This document shows positions 46,774-55,961 of a DNA stretch of 56,178 bases, in pieces. Each line of letters starts with the position of its first letter. Positions within the stretch are counted from its first letter, which is position 1. A model generated the notes under the pieces. It was not told the DNA's origin and ran no database searches. It saw only the letters and a list, made by a program, of their open reading frames with translations. The position numbers and the translations under genes are program-made. This DNA comes from Gammaproteobacteria bacterium. GTDB taxonomy: Bacteria; Pseudomonadota; Gammaproteobacteria; Pseudomonadales; Pseudohongiellaceae. The DNA lies in contig JAURCS010000019.1 of the NCBI GenBank assembly GCA_030828385.1, forward strand, positions 1 through 56,178, in the 5' to 3' direction.

Positions 46774-48129
46774 TCAGTGCAGCTCCCCAACATGATGAAC
46801 AAAAGCTTCACCACGTTCTTCATAATTATTGAACATATCGAAACTGGCACAGGCAGGAGAGAGTAATACCACATCTCCTTTATCTGCCTTTTTATCAGCA
46901 ATGCTGACCGCCTCTTCAAGAGAAGATACTATAATGGTCATTACAGATCCATTTACTGCCTGATCAATAAGTGCAGCATCCTCTCCAAACAAAATGGCCA
47001 GTTTTACATAAGTGGACAGCGGATAAGCCAATGGAGAGAAATCAGCCCCCTTGCCCTGACCGCCAGCCAGTAAAATGATCTTGCCTTTCCCCAAATTGCC
47101 ACCCAGACCATTGACGGCAGCAATACAGGCACCCACATTGGTGCCCTTGGAATCGTTATACCAATCCACACCATTCCTGTCGGCTACCCACTGACAGCGA
47201 TGAGGAAGTCCGCTAAAACTTTTCAATGTAGTGGTCATGGCATCAATGGAGAATCCGACAGCATGACCCACTGCCAATGCTGCCAGCGCATTGGCGACGT
47301 TGTGTTTGCCGGCAATCTTCATCTCGCGCACTGACATCAATGGCTGTTTATTAAAACCAAGGTATTGGCCATCATCCAGATTCAGCAGGGAAAATTCGGC
47401 TGCACTATTTTCTACAAGTGAGAAATGCCATTGTCGAACATTGGCCGGAAGTTCAGGCTGGCATAACAGGTCATCATCATTAATCACCGCCTGCTGACAA
47501 CCCTGGAATATTCGCAGCTTGGCTTCGCGATATTCTTCCATGGTGCTATATCGATCCATATGATCCAGACTCAGATTCAGTAGCGTAGCTACTTCTGCAG
47601 CAAGCTTTGTGGTTGTTTCCAGTTGAAAACTGGACAGCTCGATCACATACAGACTGGAGGCTGGCTGCTGGAGTAAATCCAGCACCGGTAGTCCAATATT
47701 GCCGGCCACCGCGACATCAATTCCTTCAGTTTTTGCCATTTCTCCAACCAGAGTGGTTACCGTACTTTTTGCATTGGAGCCAGTGATGGCAATAATCGGT
47801 GCAGCAATTGATCTGGCAAAAATATCCACATCACCGGTTACCGAAACGCCCTGCCTTATGGCGTTCTGTATCACTGGTATTTTTTGGTCCACGCCTGGAC
47901 TAACAATCAACTGTGCGGCATTGTTAAGGGTCTGGGCATTAAACTCACCAAGTTCGAGTTCAACTCCAGGACACTCAGCTTTCAGTTGCTGCAGTCCAGG
48001 CGGATTCTTTCGGGTGTCCAACACCTTGAATTTTTCATTGCGACTGGCCAGGTAACGGGCACAGGAAAGCCCGGTCTTACCAAGACCGATCACGACTTTC
48101 ATCTTTTGCGCTACCTGCTCTGTTTGCAT
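46774..48129 (-). CDS. murD: UDP-N-acetylmuramoyl-L-alanine--D-glutamate ligase MurD
   Basis: A 451-residue Mur ligase. It has VVIGLGKTGLSCARYL at the N terminus, the P-loop ITGSNAKSTVTTLVGEM, NLSLDHMDRY, and NDSKGTNVGA in the C-terminal half. It adds D-Glu to UDP-MurNAc-L-Ala. The Ala in the P-loop (GSNAKST) is common in Pseudomonas-type MurD. The ATG start is close to GGAAA. It sits 28 nt after mraY. Confidence 0.97.
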   Translation of the reverse strand: MQTEQVAQKMKVVIGLGKTGLSCARYLASRNEKFKVLDTRKNPPGLQQLKAECPGVELELGEFNAQTLNNAAQLIVSPGVDQKIPVIQNAIRQGVSVTGDVDIFARSIAAPIIAITGSNAKSTVTTLVGEMAKTEGIDVAVAGNIGLPVLDLLQQPASSLYVIELSSFQLETTTKLAAEVATLLNLSLDHMDRYSTMEEYREAKLRIFQGCQQAVINDDDLLCQPELPANVRQWHFSLVENSAAEFSLLNLDDGQYLGFNKQPLMSVREMKIAGKHNVANALAALAVGHAVGFSIDAMTTTLKSFSGLPHRCQWVADRNGVDWYNDSKGTNVGACIAAVNGLGGNLGKGKIILLAGGQGKGADFSPLAYPLSTYVKLAILFGEDAALIDQAVNGSVMTIIVSSLEEAVSIADKKADKGDVVLLSPACASFDMFNNYEERGEAFVHHVGELH

Positions 48130-48157
48130 TTTCCAGCCTGTCTTATGCGTTTAATTC

Positions 48158-49240
48158 TTATCTCAACTTCAACGTTGCCAGACCAAATAACACCAGAATT
48201 ACGGTGATGATCCAGAAGCGAACGATGACTCTTGGCTCGGGCCAGCCCTTTAACTCAAAATGGTGATGCAGGGGAGCCATACGAAATATTCTTTTTCCGG
48301 TTAACTTGAATGAAGCAACCTGCAGAATGACCGAGAGTGTTTCCATCACGAACACGCCCCCCATAATGATCAAAACAAATTCATGCCTGATAATGACCGC
48401 CACAAGACCCAGCGACGCACCCAGCGCCAATGCACCGACATCGCCCATAAAAATCTGTGCGGGATAAGTGTTGAACCAGAGGAATCCCAGACCCGCGCCA
48501 GCCAGGGCGCCACAAAATATTCCCAATTCGCCGGCATCGGCAATATAGGGAATGTTCAGATAGGCGGAAAATTCAATATTTCCAGTCAAATAGGCGATAA
48601 CACCAAGGGCTGCTGCCACCATCACCGAAGGCAAAATGGCCAGACCATCGAGACCATCAGTAAGATTCACCGCATTACTGAAACCCACGATCATGAAATA
48701 GGCCAGCAATATATAAAACGGCCCCAGGTTGAGAGCAAAGTCTTTAAAGAAAGGAATAAATAATTGCGTATCCGCAGGCACAGCGGCAATAGAATAAAGA
48801 TAAGCAGCGGCAACAAAACCGATTAATGATTGCCAGAAATACTTCCAGCGGGCCGCCAGCCCTTTTGGATTCTGCTCAAAAACTTTACGGTAATCGTCTA
48901 CCCAGCCTATTGCGCCATATAGTCCGGTAACAATGACCACCACCCAAACATAAGGGTTTCTTAAATCCGACCACAGCAGACTGCTTATAATAATACTGAC
49001 CAGAATAAGGGCGCCACCCATGGTAGGGGTTCCGGCTTTACTGAGATGGCTCTCTGGCCCGTCATCTCTGATCACTTGGCCAATCTGATGATAATTCAGA
49101 CGCCTGATCATGGTAGGCCCGATAATCAACGACAATGCCAGCGCCGTCAGAATTCCCAAGATGCCGCGCACAGTAAGGTACTGAAATACCGTGAAGCCGG
49201 AATTAAATTGAGAAAGGTATTCGGTCAGCATTAACAACAT
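48158..49240 (-). CDS. mraY: phospho-N-acetylmuramoyl-pentapeptide transferase MraY
   Basis: A 360-residue polytopic membrane enzyme, the same length as the E. coli protein. Key motifs are [12 protein letters not shown] (pyrimidine/Mg region), [22 protein letters not shown] and the C-terminal [14 protein letters not shown]. It links MurNAc-pentapeptide to undecaprenyl phosphate to form lipid I. The gap to murF upstream is 94 nt, the largest gap among murE-murF-mraY-murD. Confidence 0.98.
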   Translation of the reverse strand: MLLMLTEYLSQFNSGFTVFQYLTVRGILGILTALALSLIIGPTMIRRLNYHQIGQVIRDDGPESHLSKAGTPTMGGALILVSIIISSLLWSDLRNPYVWVVVIVTGLYGAIGWVDDYRKVFEQNPKGLAARWKYFWQSLIGFVAAAYLYSIAAVPADTQLFIPFFKDFALNLGPFYILLAYFMIVGFSNAVNLTDGLDGLAILPSVMVAAALGVIAYLTGNIEFSAYLNIPYIADAGELGIFCGALAGAGLGFLWFNTYPAQIFMGDVGALALGASLGLVAVIIRHEFVLIIMGGVFVMETLSVILQVASFKLTGKRIFRMAPLHHHFELKGWPEPRVIVRFWIITVILVLFGLATLKLR

Positions 49241-49334
49241 GAGAAAAAACTCTCCCTGGTATTAATTTCATTGGCAGCAAAATGTCTGGCAATAAAATCG
49301 TTTCCAAAAAAAACACCGTTATGGATCATTCGCT

Positions 49335-50702
49335 TCATTGCGCATCATCCTGTATTTGACTGACCAGTTTTTCCATACTCTGGCTACGTGAGCCTTTAAT
49401 CAGTACCGTTGTAGTGGCATTCAGCAAAGGAGCAATAGTGTCTTTAAATTCATTCCGCTCACTCAAATAAATACCACCATCGCCGAAAGCCGGAACTGCC
49501 AGCGCGCTCATCTCTCCCAGGGCAATCAGACAATCTATGCCCTGCTGCTTTGCATAGCGCCCTATTTCGGCGTGCTCTTTTTCAGCCTCACTACCCAACT
49601 CGCCCATATCTCCCATGACGACAATCCTCGATCCTCTGGTCTGGGCCAGTACATCAATTGCTGCACGAAATGAGGCGGGACTGGCGTTATAACTATCATC
49701 AATGAGTGTTGCGCCATGAATACCTGCGACAATGCACATACGGCCCTTCACCGCAGCAAACTGCTCAAGCCCGACCTTTACTGCATCAAGCCCGGCACCT
49801 GCCGTCATGGCCATAGCCGCTGCTGCCATGGCATTATTGATGTTGTGTTTGCCTGGTACTTGCAGCTTGATCGCTACCGTCCCTTGCGCTGAGTTCAATT
49901 TGAATCCTGCTCCCTGAAACTGATCCAGCTGGATGTCATCTGCAAAATAATCAGCATCCTTATTTCCTGATCCGCTTACGGTCACAATATGTCTGCCCAA
50001 TGATTTGATTTGTTCAACAAACTGCGGGGCAAAAAAATCATCAAGGTTTACTACGGCTGTTCCGTTTTCCCTGATTCCACTCCAGATTTCGGATTTACCC
50101 TTCGCCACCCCATGAAGATCACCAAAGCCTTCAAGGTGTGTACCGGCAATACAGGTGATATGGGCTATATCGGGGCGCGCCAGTGCAACACTGTAGGCAA
50201 TGTCTCCTGGACCATTAGCGCCCATTTCAATGACTGCATACTTATGCTGTTTATCTATTTTCAGCAGGCTCAGGGGAACACCCAACTCATTATTCAGGTT
50301 ACCGCTCGTCATCATTACTGAATCACATTGCGACAAAATTGCGCCCGTCATTTCCTTTACCGTGGTCTTTCCCTGGCTACCTGTCAGGCCCAGCACACAG
50401 GCCCCGCTTTGATTCCTGTTCATGGCACCGATCGTTCCAAGCGCATCACGAGTGTCTGATACTGTCAGCACTGGCAAATCAACATTTACCGATTCATCAA
50501 CAATTACAGCGCTGGCACTTTTTTCAGCAGCAGCACTGACAAACTCATTGCCATTGAAATTTGGCCCCTTGATAGCCACGAACAAATCCCCTGGCTGCAA
50601 GGTACGTGTATCAATTGATGCCGCACAAAATTCAGCATTGGCGCCGGTAATTACCCCGCCTGTCTCCATCTGAACTTCTTGCAAACTCATTGACCCAATC
50701 AC
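49335..50702 (-). CDS. murF: UDP-MurNAc-tripeptide--D-Ala-D-Ala ligase MurF
   Basis: A 455-residue Mur ligase. The P-loop is LTGSQGKTTVKEM; ASIDTRTLQPGDLFVAIKGPNFNG is typical of the N-terminal domain, and DDSYNASPASFRAAIDVLA and RIVVMGDMGELG belong to the C-terminal domain. It adds D-Ala-D-Ala to complete the pentapeptide. The start appears to be GTG at 50702, 3 nt after murE; an ATG four codons in is the alternative. Confidence 0.96.
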   Translation of the reverse strand: MIGSMSLQEVQMETGGVITGANAEFCAASIDTRTLQPGDLFVAIKGPNFNGNEFVSAAAEKSASAVIVDESVNVDLPVLTVSDTRDALGTIGAMNRNQSGACVLGLTGSQGKTTVKEMTGAILSQCDSVMMTSGNLNNELGVPLSLLKIDKQHKYAVIEMGANGPGDIAYSVALARPDIAHITCIAGTHLEGFGDLHGVAKGKSEIWSGIRENGTAVVNLDDFFAPQFVEQIKSLGRHIVTVSGSGNKDADYFADDIQLDQFQGAGFKLNSAQGTVAIKLQVPGKHNINNAMAAAAMAMTAGAGLDAVKVGLEQFAAVKGRMCIVAGIHGATLIDDSYNASPASFRAAIDVLAQTRGSRIVVMGDMGELGSEAEKEHAEIGRYAKQQGIDCLIALGEMSALAVPAFGDGGIYLSERNEFKDTIAPLLNATTTVLIKGSRSQSMEKLVSQIQDDAQ

Positions 50703-50705
50703 GCT

Positions 50706-52262
50706 TTATCCCGCTGTATTATTATTTTGATTCTGTTCAGCAAATCGATTATTCAGACTTACTCTGGCCTGTTTGACGTCACTGAAGACCATACGGTTAC
50801 CACCAATATCCTGATATTCCTCATGGCCTTTACCTGCGATCAACACGATGTCGCCTTCATTGGCATTGTTAATGGCATAATCAATTGCCTTGGCACGATC
50901 ATGCTCAATCACCGTCCTAGAAGTATCAGAAAGCCCCGATTTAATCTGGTTGATGATTGCCATGGAGTCTTCATTCCGCGGATTGTCATCAGTAATAATC
51001 AGCCTGTTGGCCATCTGTTCGGCGATCTCGGCCATCAGTGGACGCTTGCCTTTGTCACGGTCTCCGCCACAGCCGAAAACACACCAGATGTCACCCTTGG
51101 TATGTTGACGAAGTGCCGCCAGTGCATTCTTCAACCCATCAGGGGTATGGGCATAATCCACCACAACAGAAACCGGGAAGTCACCAAGAATTTCCATGCG
51201 TCCTTTAACCGGTGAAACAGCAGCCACTTTTTCCAGCACATTGTCGAAATCAAAATCAGGCTTGTTTGCTTCAGACGCCATCACCGTGGTGAGAACCGCA
51301 AGAATGTTGCTGACATTAAAAGAACCCGCCAGAGTGCTGCTAAAGCGCCCTTGCCCCCAGGGGGTAACAACATCCAGTTCAAAACCTGAACTTTTGAACT
51401 CAAGAGCTCTGGGAAATACATCAGCTTTCGGGTTATGCATGCTGTAGGTAAAGGATTTAACATTTTTGGCAAGACTGTTGAGTATCTTCGCGCTGAACAT
51501 GTCATCCATATTGATAACAGCAATTTTTAAATGAGGATTGATAAACAGTTTTCGTTTTTCATCACCATAGGCTTTCATGCCACCGTGATAATCAAGATGA
51601 TCTCGACTAAGGTTGGTAAACACTGCCACATCAAATTCGCTGGTATTAACCCGGTTCTGACTCAAGCCATGAGAGGAGACTTCCATTACCATGGCTTCAC
51701 CATTTTGAATCCGAACTTCTTCAAAGATTTTTTGTACAGAGATGGCGTCAGGCGTTGTGCCCGGACCTGATTCATCATTGGTATAAGGCTGGCCATAGAT
51801 ACCATGACCAAGGGTGCCACTGATGCCGGTTTTATAACCAAGCATGCTCAAACACTGACCGACAAACTGACAGCAGCTGGTTTTGCCGTTGGTTCCGGTT
51901 ATACCAATTAACCAAAACGCTGCCGCTGGGTAATCAAAAAACCGTGCAGCTATCTTGCCAATCCTGGCGGTAAGTTTTACCACTGGAATCACCGGCACGC
52001 CGTTCCTGATAGTAATTTCCGACCACTCTTCATCGGCTTCTACCAGCACGGCTCTGGCACCTTTGGCAATGACGTCATCAACAAAATCACGACCATCATG
52101 AGACGCCCCTTTATAGGCGAGAAAAAGATCACCTGAATCAATCTGACGTGAATCAATTTCAATACCTGTCAGTTCAACATCCATCGCGTCATTAATGACG
52201 ACATCTTCAGCCAATAATTCCGAAAGTCGCATTTGCCTGGTCATGATTTCTGCTGTATTCAT
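50706..52262 (-). CDS. murE: UDP-MurNAc-dipeptide--meso-diaminopimelate ligase MurE
   Basis: A 518-residue Mur ligase. It has the P-loop GITGTNGKTSCCQFVG, TNLSRDHLDYHG, VVDYAHTPDGLKNAL, CVFGCGGDRDKGKRP and DDNPRNED. The DNPR motif marks meso-diaminopimelate specificity, consistent with a Gram-negative wall. The ATG overlaps the ftsI stop as ATGA (52259-52262), a sign of translational coupling. Confidence 0.97.
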   Translation of the reverse strand: MNTAEIMTRQMRLSELLAEDVVINDAMDVELTGIEIDSRQIDSGDLFLAYKGASHDGRDFVDDVIAKGARAVLVEADEEWSEITIRNGVPVIPVVKLTARIGKIAARFFDYPAAAFWLIGITGTNGKTSCCQFVGQCLSMLGYKTGISGTLGHGIYGQPYTNDESGPGTTPDAISVQKIFEEVRIQNGEAMVMEVSSHGLSQNRVNTSEFDVAVFTNLSRDHLDYHGGMKAYGDEKRKLFINPHLKIAVINMDDMFSAKILNSLAKNVKSFTYSMHNPKADVFPRALEFKSSGFELDVVTPWGQGRFSSTLAGSFNVSNILAVLTTVMASEANKPDFDFDNVLEKVAAVSPVKGRMEILGDFPVSVVVDYAHTPDGLKNALAALRQHTKGDIWCVFGCGGDRDKGKRPLMAEIAEQMANRLIITDDNPRNEDSMAIINQIKSGLSDTSRTVIEHDRAKAIDYAINNANEGDIVLIAGKGHEEYQDIGGNRMVFSDVKQARVSLNNRFAEQNQNNNTAG

Positions 52263-54022
52263 AATTCTCTCCAGGAAGCTGGCTGCTTATCCAAACCAAC
52301 AACCCCACTCATGCTGACCTGCTTTTCTTCCACGGCACTATCAGGCGGAACATTCAGTATTCGCATCGCACCAGCGGCAATTTTGGCAAATACCGGCGCA
52401 GCTACCCGACCACCGCCATACTCTTCACCCTTGGGCTCATGTATGGAGACAACAGCAACAATTTTTGGATTATGAGCTGGCACAAAGCCGGCAAAATAGG
52501 AGTTGTAATTTTCTTCATCGTAGCCTCCACCGACGTTGTAATACCAGGCTGTACCTGTTTTGCCGGCAACCTGATACGAGGGAATAGCTGCCAGTACGCC
52601 GGTACCACCGAGCTTGGTGCTGACCACCGTTTCCATCATTGCATTCACGTCTCTTGCTATCTGGGCATCTATGACTCTTTCCCCATAAACGGGACCTTCC
52701 GTTTTAAGCAATGACACCGGTTTTCGAATACCTTCGTTGGCATAAATCATGTAAGCCTGGGCCATTTGCAGGGGCGTCACCTGAAAGCCATAGCCATAAG
52801 CCAGTGTGGCGACATCAGATTTACTCCATCTTGGAAAACTTGGCAGCACTCCGGATGTTTCACCGGGAAATCCTGTTCCCATTGCTGTACCAAACCCGAC
52901 CCGGGCAAGCACATCAAGCATTGGCGCCTCTCCCATGGCCAGACCCAGCTTGATGGCGCCAACCTGGCTGGATTTGGTAATAATTTTTTTCAAGTCCACT
53001 TTCTTGTAGTTAACGGGATCCTTTTTGGTAGAGCCATCTACCTGGATATACCCCGGGGTGGTATCAATAATGCTGCTGGTGTCAAACAACCCACTTTCCA
53101 ATGCCGCCGTTATCGTAAAAGGCTTTACCGTCGACCCCGGCTCCAGCAAATCAACAATTGCCCGGTTGCGCATTTCATTGTCATCAAGGCTGATTCGATT
53201 ATTTGGGTTGTAGGAAGGCTGGTTCACCATGGCCAGTACTTCACCTGTTTCAACATTCAACACAACTGCCGTTCCTGCCTTGGCATAGCGACGAGTCACT
53301 TCTTCTTTAAGCGCCTTGTAAGCCAGATATTGAATCCTGCTGTCAATGCTCAACACCAGATCGTTACCTGGCTCTGCAACAGAATTTATTTTTACTTCAC
53401 GAATAATGCCGCCACGTCGATCCTTGAGAACCTGTTTGGATCCGGGCTTGCCCTGCAGCCAGTCTTCATAAGCCAGCTCCAGCCCTTCCTGTCCAACATC
53501 ATCACTGTTGGTAAGCCCTACAAGATGGACAGCAACTTCTCCCAAAGGATAAAAGCGCTTGTACTCTTCCTGGGAATAAACACCGCGAATTTTCAGATCA
53601 AGAATTGACTGGACTTCCGCAGGGGGAAGTCGACGTTTGATATAAAGAAATTCACGCTGGGCATTGTCCTGTATGCGATTCCACAGAACATCGGTGTTAA
53701 CCTCAATGCTTTCAAGCGCAGAGGCCAGCGTTTTCCATGCCTGGGGGTTATGAATAATTTCTCGAGGGTTCAGCCAGAGTGACTGCACCGGAGTACTTAT
53801 CGCCAGAGCCTGTCCATTTCGGTCCATGATGTTGCCACGATGGCCAACAATGACATCGTTTCTAACAGTTCTTCTATTACCCTGATCCTGCAGCACTTCA
53901 TTATTAATAATCTGAAGGTCAACTATCTTCCAGCTTACTGTACCCAGCAGAGTGATTGCTGCCATGGAAACCAGACCAAGTCTCCAGAAATGTTGTTTCT
54001 TTATGCTGCTAGCGCTATTCAC
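52259..54022 (-). CDS. ftsI: septal peptidoglycan transpeptidase FtsI (PBP3)
   Basis: A 587-residue class B penicillin-binding protein with one N-terminal membrane segment (about residues 14-32), a pedestal domain starting HRGNIMDRNG, and a transpeptidase domain. The nucleophile is Ser297 with Lys300 in GSTVK. The SxN motif reads Ser351-Ser352-Gln353, and the KTG motif lies in VAGKTGTAWYYN. It cross-links septal wall with FtsW. The start is GTG within the ftsL end (8-nt overlap). Gln in place of Asn at the SxN motif is worth noting. Confidence 0.97.
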   Translation of the reverse strand: MNSASSIKKQHFWRLGLVSMAAITLLGTVSWKIVDLQIINNEVLQDQGNRRTVRNDVIVGHRGNIMDRNGQALAISTPVQSLWLNPREIIHNPQAWKTLASALESIEVNTDVLWNRIQDNAQREFLYIKRRLPPAEVQSILDLKIRGVYSQEEYKRFYPLGEVAVHLVGLTNSDDVGQEGLELAYEDWLQGKPGSKQVLKDRRGGIIREVKINSVAEPGNDLVLSIDSRIQYLAYKALKEEVTRRYAKAGTAVVLNVETGEVLAMVNQPSYNPNNRISLDDNEMRNRAIVDLLEPGSTVKPFTITAALESGLFDTSSIIDTTPGYIQVDGSTKKDPVNYKKVDLKKIITKSSQVGAIKLGLAMGEAPMLDVLARVGFGTAMGTGFPGETSGVLPSFPRWSKSDVATLAYGYGFQVTPLQMAQAYMIYANEGIRKPVSLLKTEGPVYGERVIDAQIARDVNAMMETVVSTKLGGTGVLAAIPSYQVAGKTGTAWYYNVGGGYDEENYNSYFAGFVPAHNPKIVAVVSIHEPKGEEYGGGRVAAPVFAKIAAGAMRILNVPPDSAVEEKQVSMSGVVGLDKQPASWREL

Positions 54023-54350
54023 CAGACACTACCACCACGTTCTCCGTTGCCGGAATTTTCATTCCGAGCTCTGCTATTGCCAGATTTTCAATGCGGCCTT
54101 GCGATACAAGACTGCTTTGTTCAAGTAGTAACTGCCCCCATTCGACCTGCAGCTCATTTCTATGTCGTTCAAGTTGCTGCAACTCATTCAGTAAATGTCT
54201 GTTCGTATGGGTTGAGTAAATCACCCCGGTTGCTGATGCTGTCACTACCAGCAACAGACTGATCAGGCTCAACCAGGACTTCACAGAAATACGGATATCC
54301 AGATCTTTCAACTGCCTGCCTTTGGTACTTTTCTTTGCTTTTCCAAACAT
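54015..54350 (-). CDS. ftsL: cell division protein FtsL
   Basis: A 111-residue bitopic protein with a basic cytoplasmic tail, one transmembrane segment (about residues 27-47) and a periplasmic coiled coil (HTNRHLLNELQQLERHRNELQVEWGQLLLEQ). The position between rsmH and ftsI is diagnostic, since sequence conservation in FtsL is low. It works with FtsB and FtsQ to activate FtsWI. Its end overlaps ftsI by 8 nt. Confidence 0.92.
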   Translation of the reverse strand: MFGKAKKSTKGRQLKDLDIRISVKSWLSLISLLLVVTASATGVIYSTHTNRHLLNELQQLERHRNELQVEWGQLLLEQSSLVSQGRIENLAIAELGMKIPATENVVVVSGE

Positions 54351-54393
54351 GCCGAGCCTTTCTCATTAAATGGCTTTAGCCAGTAACTTTTGC

Positions 54394-55326
54394 TCAGGCT
54401 ATTTTTTCTGCGACCCTTAAAACAGCACTTCTTGATCGCACATTCAGTGCCACTTCTTCAACACTCGCCCTGACCTGCTTGCCAATTCTTTTTAGGCGAG
54501 GGTTTAACTGCGCCTGGGTAACTGCCATATCGGACGGATAGTCGTCACCCCTTTCCTGCTTACTTATGAACTGTTTTACCAGCCTGTCCTCCAGTGAATG
54601 AAAACTGATCACCACCATCCTTCCACCGACACAAAGCAACTCAGTGATCTCACTCAGTGCTTTTTCCAGATCAAGCAACTCTCTATTAATGGCAATCCTT
54701 ATCGCCTGAAAAACCCGAGTGGCAGGATGCTTGTGCTTTTCCCATGCCGGATGTGCCTGTTTTACAATTTCTGCTAACTGTATGGTTGTCGTTATCGGTG
54801 CCAGTTCGCGCTCCCTGACAATGGCGCGGGCAATACGCCGGGAAAACTTTTCCTCACCGTATTCAAAAAACACCTTGATCAACTCTTCCTCTTTAGCTTC
54901 AGCTACCCACTGTGCAGCTGTCACACCCGACTGGGTATCCATGCGCATATCCAGAGGGCCTTCCCTGGAGAAACTAAAACCTCTTGCGGCATCATCCAGC
55001 TGTGGTGAAGAAACACCCAGATCCAGCAATACCCCTGCCACCTTTCCCATGACTGAGTGTTTACCGGCCAGTTGTTCAAGCTCTGCAAAGCTGCTGTGTT
55101 CCACAATCACCCTCTCATCCTGCTGCTGTAAAAGGAACGCTTCCTTTATTGCTTCCGGATCCTTGTCAATCACCAGCAACTTCCCCTGGCTAGACAACTT
55201 CTCGAGAATTACCCGGCTATGCCCACCTCTGCCAAACGTACCGTCTATATAAAATCCGTCTTTGTCTGTAACCAGCGCTTCAACCGACTGCTGCAACAAA
55301 ACCGATTGATGCTCGAAATTATTCAC
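54394..55326 (-). CDS. rsmH: 16S rRNA m4C1402 methyltransferase RsmH
   Basis: A 310-residue SAM-dependent methyltransferase. It has HQSVLLQQSVEAL, the SAM loop DGTFGRGGHSRVIL, VLLDLGVSSPQLDDAARGFSF, GPLDMRMD, and VISFHSLEDRLVKQF. It methylates N4 of C1402 in the ribosomal P site. The start is GTG at 55326, 3 nt after mraZ ends. Downstream is ftsL, the normal dcw order. Confidence 0.97.
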   Translation of the reverse strand: MNNFEHQSVLLQQSVEALVTDKDGFYIDGTFGRGGHSRVILEKLSSQGKLLVIDKDPEAIKEAFLLQQQDERVIVEHSSFAELEQLAGKHSVMGKVAGVLLDLGVSSPQLDDAARGFSFSREGPLDMRMDTQSGVTAAQWVAEAKEEELIKVFFEYGEEKFSRRIARAIVRERELAPITTTIQLAEIVKQAHPAWEKHKHPATRVFQAIRIAINRELLDLEKALSEITELLCVGGRMVVISFHSLEDRLVKQFISKQERGDDYPSDMAVTQAQLNPRLKRIGKQVRASVEEVALNVRSRSAVLRVAEKIA

Positions 55327-55329
55327 AAC

Positions 55330-55791
55330 CTAGAGCGACAAACCTTTTACTTCTTCAGGCATTTCTTCTTCCGACTCTTCCTGACCCAGCCAGCTTTCAC
55401 GCTTGGCATTCCAGGCCTCTTCATCCCATAACTCAAACTTCTTACCCTGCCCTACAAGCACCACTTTCTTTTCCAGCCCTACATAGGAGCGCAAGGTCGG
55501 CGGAACCAGAATGCGACCACTGCCATCGAGCTCAACATCATTGGCATGCCCGATAAAAAGACCCTTGAGTTTTTTGCTTGTGGCATTGAAACTGGGCAAG
55601 GCTTCAACCTTGCGCTGAATTTCTTCAAATTCATTAAGAGGATAAATGACAAGACACTCGCCATCGGTTGCTTCAATGGTAACGACCATTTTTCCCTGGC
55701 AGTGATCATCAATAGTTCCACGATAGCGGGAAGGGATAGCCATACGCCCTTTCGCATCGAGATTTATTGAGTTCAAGCCGCGGAATAACAA
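55330..55791 (-). CDS. mraZ: transcriptional regulator MraZ
   Basis: A 153-residue AbrB-like protein with two tandem SpoVT/AbrB folds, seen as INLDAKGRMAIPSRYR (about residues 9-24) and VELDGSGRILVPPTLR (about 86-101). It forms a ring and represses the dcw promoter through TGGG repeats. The start codon is TTG at 55791 with AAGGA 8 nt upstream; no ATG fits the family N terminus (MLFRGxNxINLD). It is the first gene of the dcw run, behind its own promoter and operator. Confidence 0.96.
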   Translation of the reverse strand: MLFRGLNSINLDAKGRMAIPSRYRGTIDDHCQGKMVVTIEATDGECLVIYPLNEFEEIQRKVEALPSFNATSKKLKGLFIGHANDVELDGSGRILVPPTLRSYVGLEKKVVLVGQGKKFELWDEEAWNAKRESWLGQEESEEEMPEEVKGLSL

Positions 55792-55888
55792 AATCAGGGT
55801 CCTTTGTGCTTTTGGTTGCTTTTATGTTTGTTGTTAACGGAAAAAAGGTCGCAGAAACCGCTTGGTATTGGGATGAAACACCTTACTA

Positions 55889-55903
55889 ACCCATTATGAC
55901 CCA
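55889..55903 (-). promoter_or_regulatory. MraZ-binding TGGGT direct repeats
   Basis: On the minus strand TGGGT-CATAA-TGGGT, followed at the same 10-bp spacing by a weaker AGGTG (55883-55879) and preceded by weak TAGCA and TGGCA (55913 and 55923). E. coli MraZ binds TGGG-type repeats with 5-bp spacers between its promoter and the gene, the same layout as here. Confidence 0.75.
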
Positions 55904-55932
55904 CATTCTGCTACTTCTTGCCACTTTTCCGC

Positions 55933-55961
55933 ACTATAGGCAGGGATATACAACAAATCAA
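55933..55961 (-). promoter_or_regulatory. sigma-70 promoter of mraZ/dcw
   Basis: On the minus strand TTGATT (55961-55956), a 17-bp spacer, TATAGT (55938-55933). The predicted start of transcription near 55926 puts the TGGGT repeats about 23-37 nt into the transcript. Confidence 0.7.
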
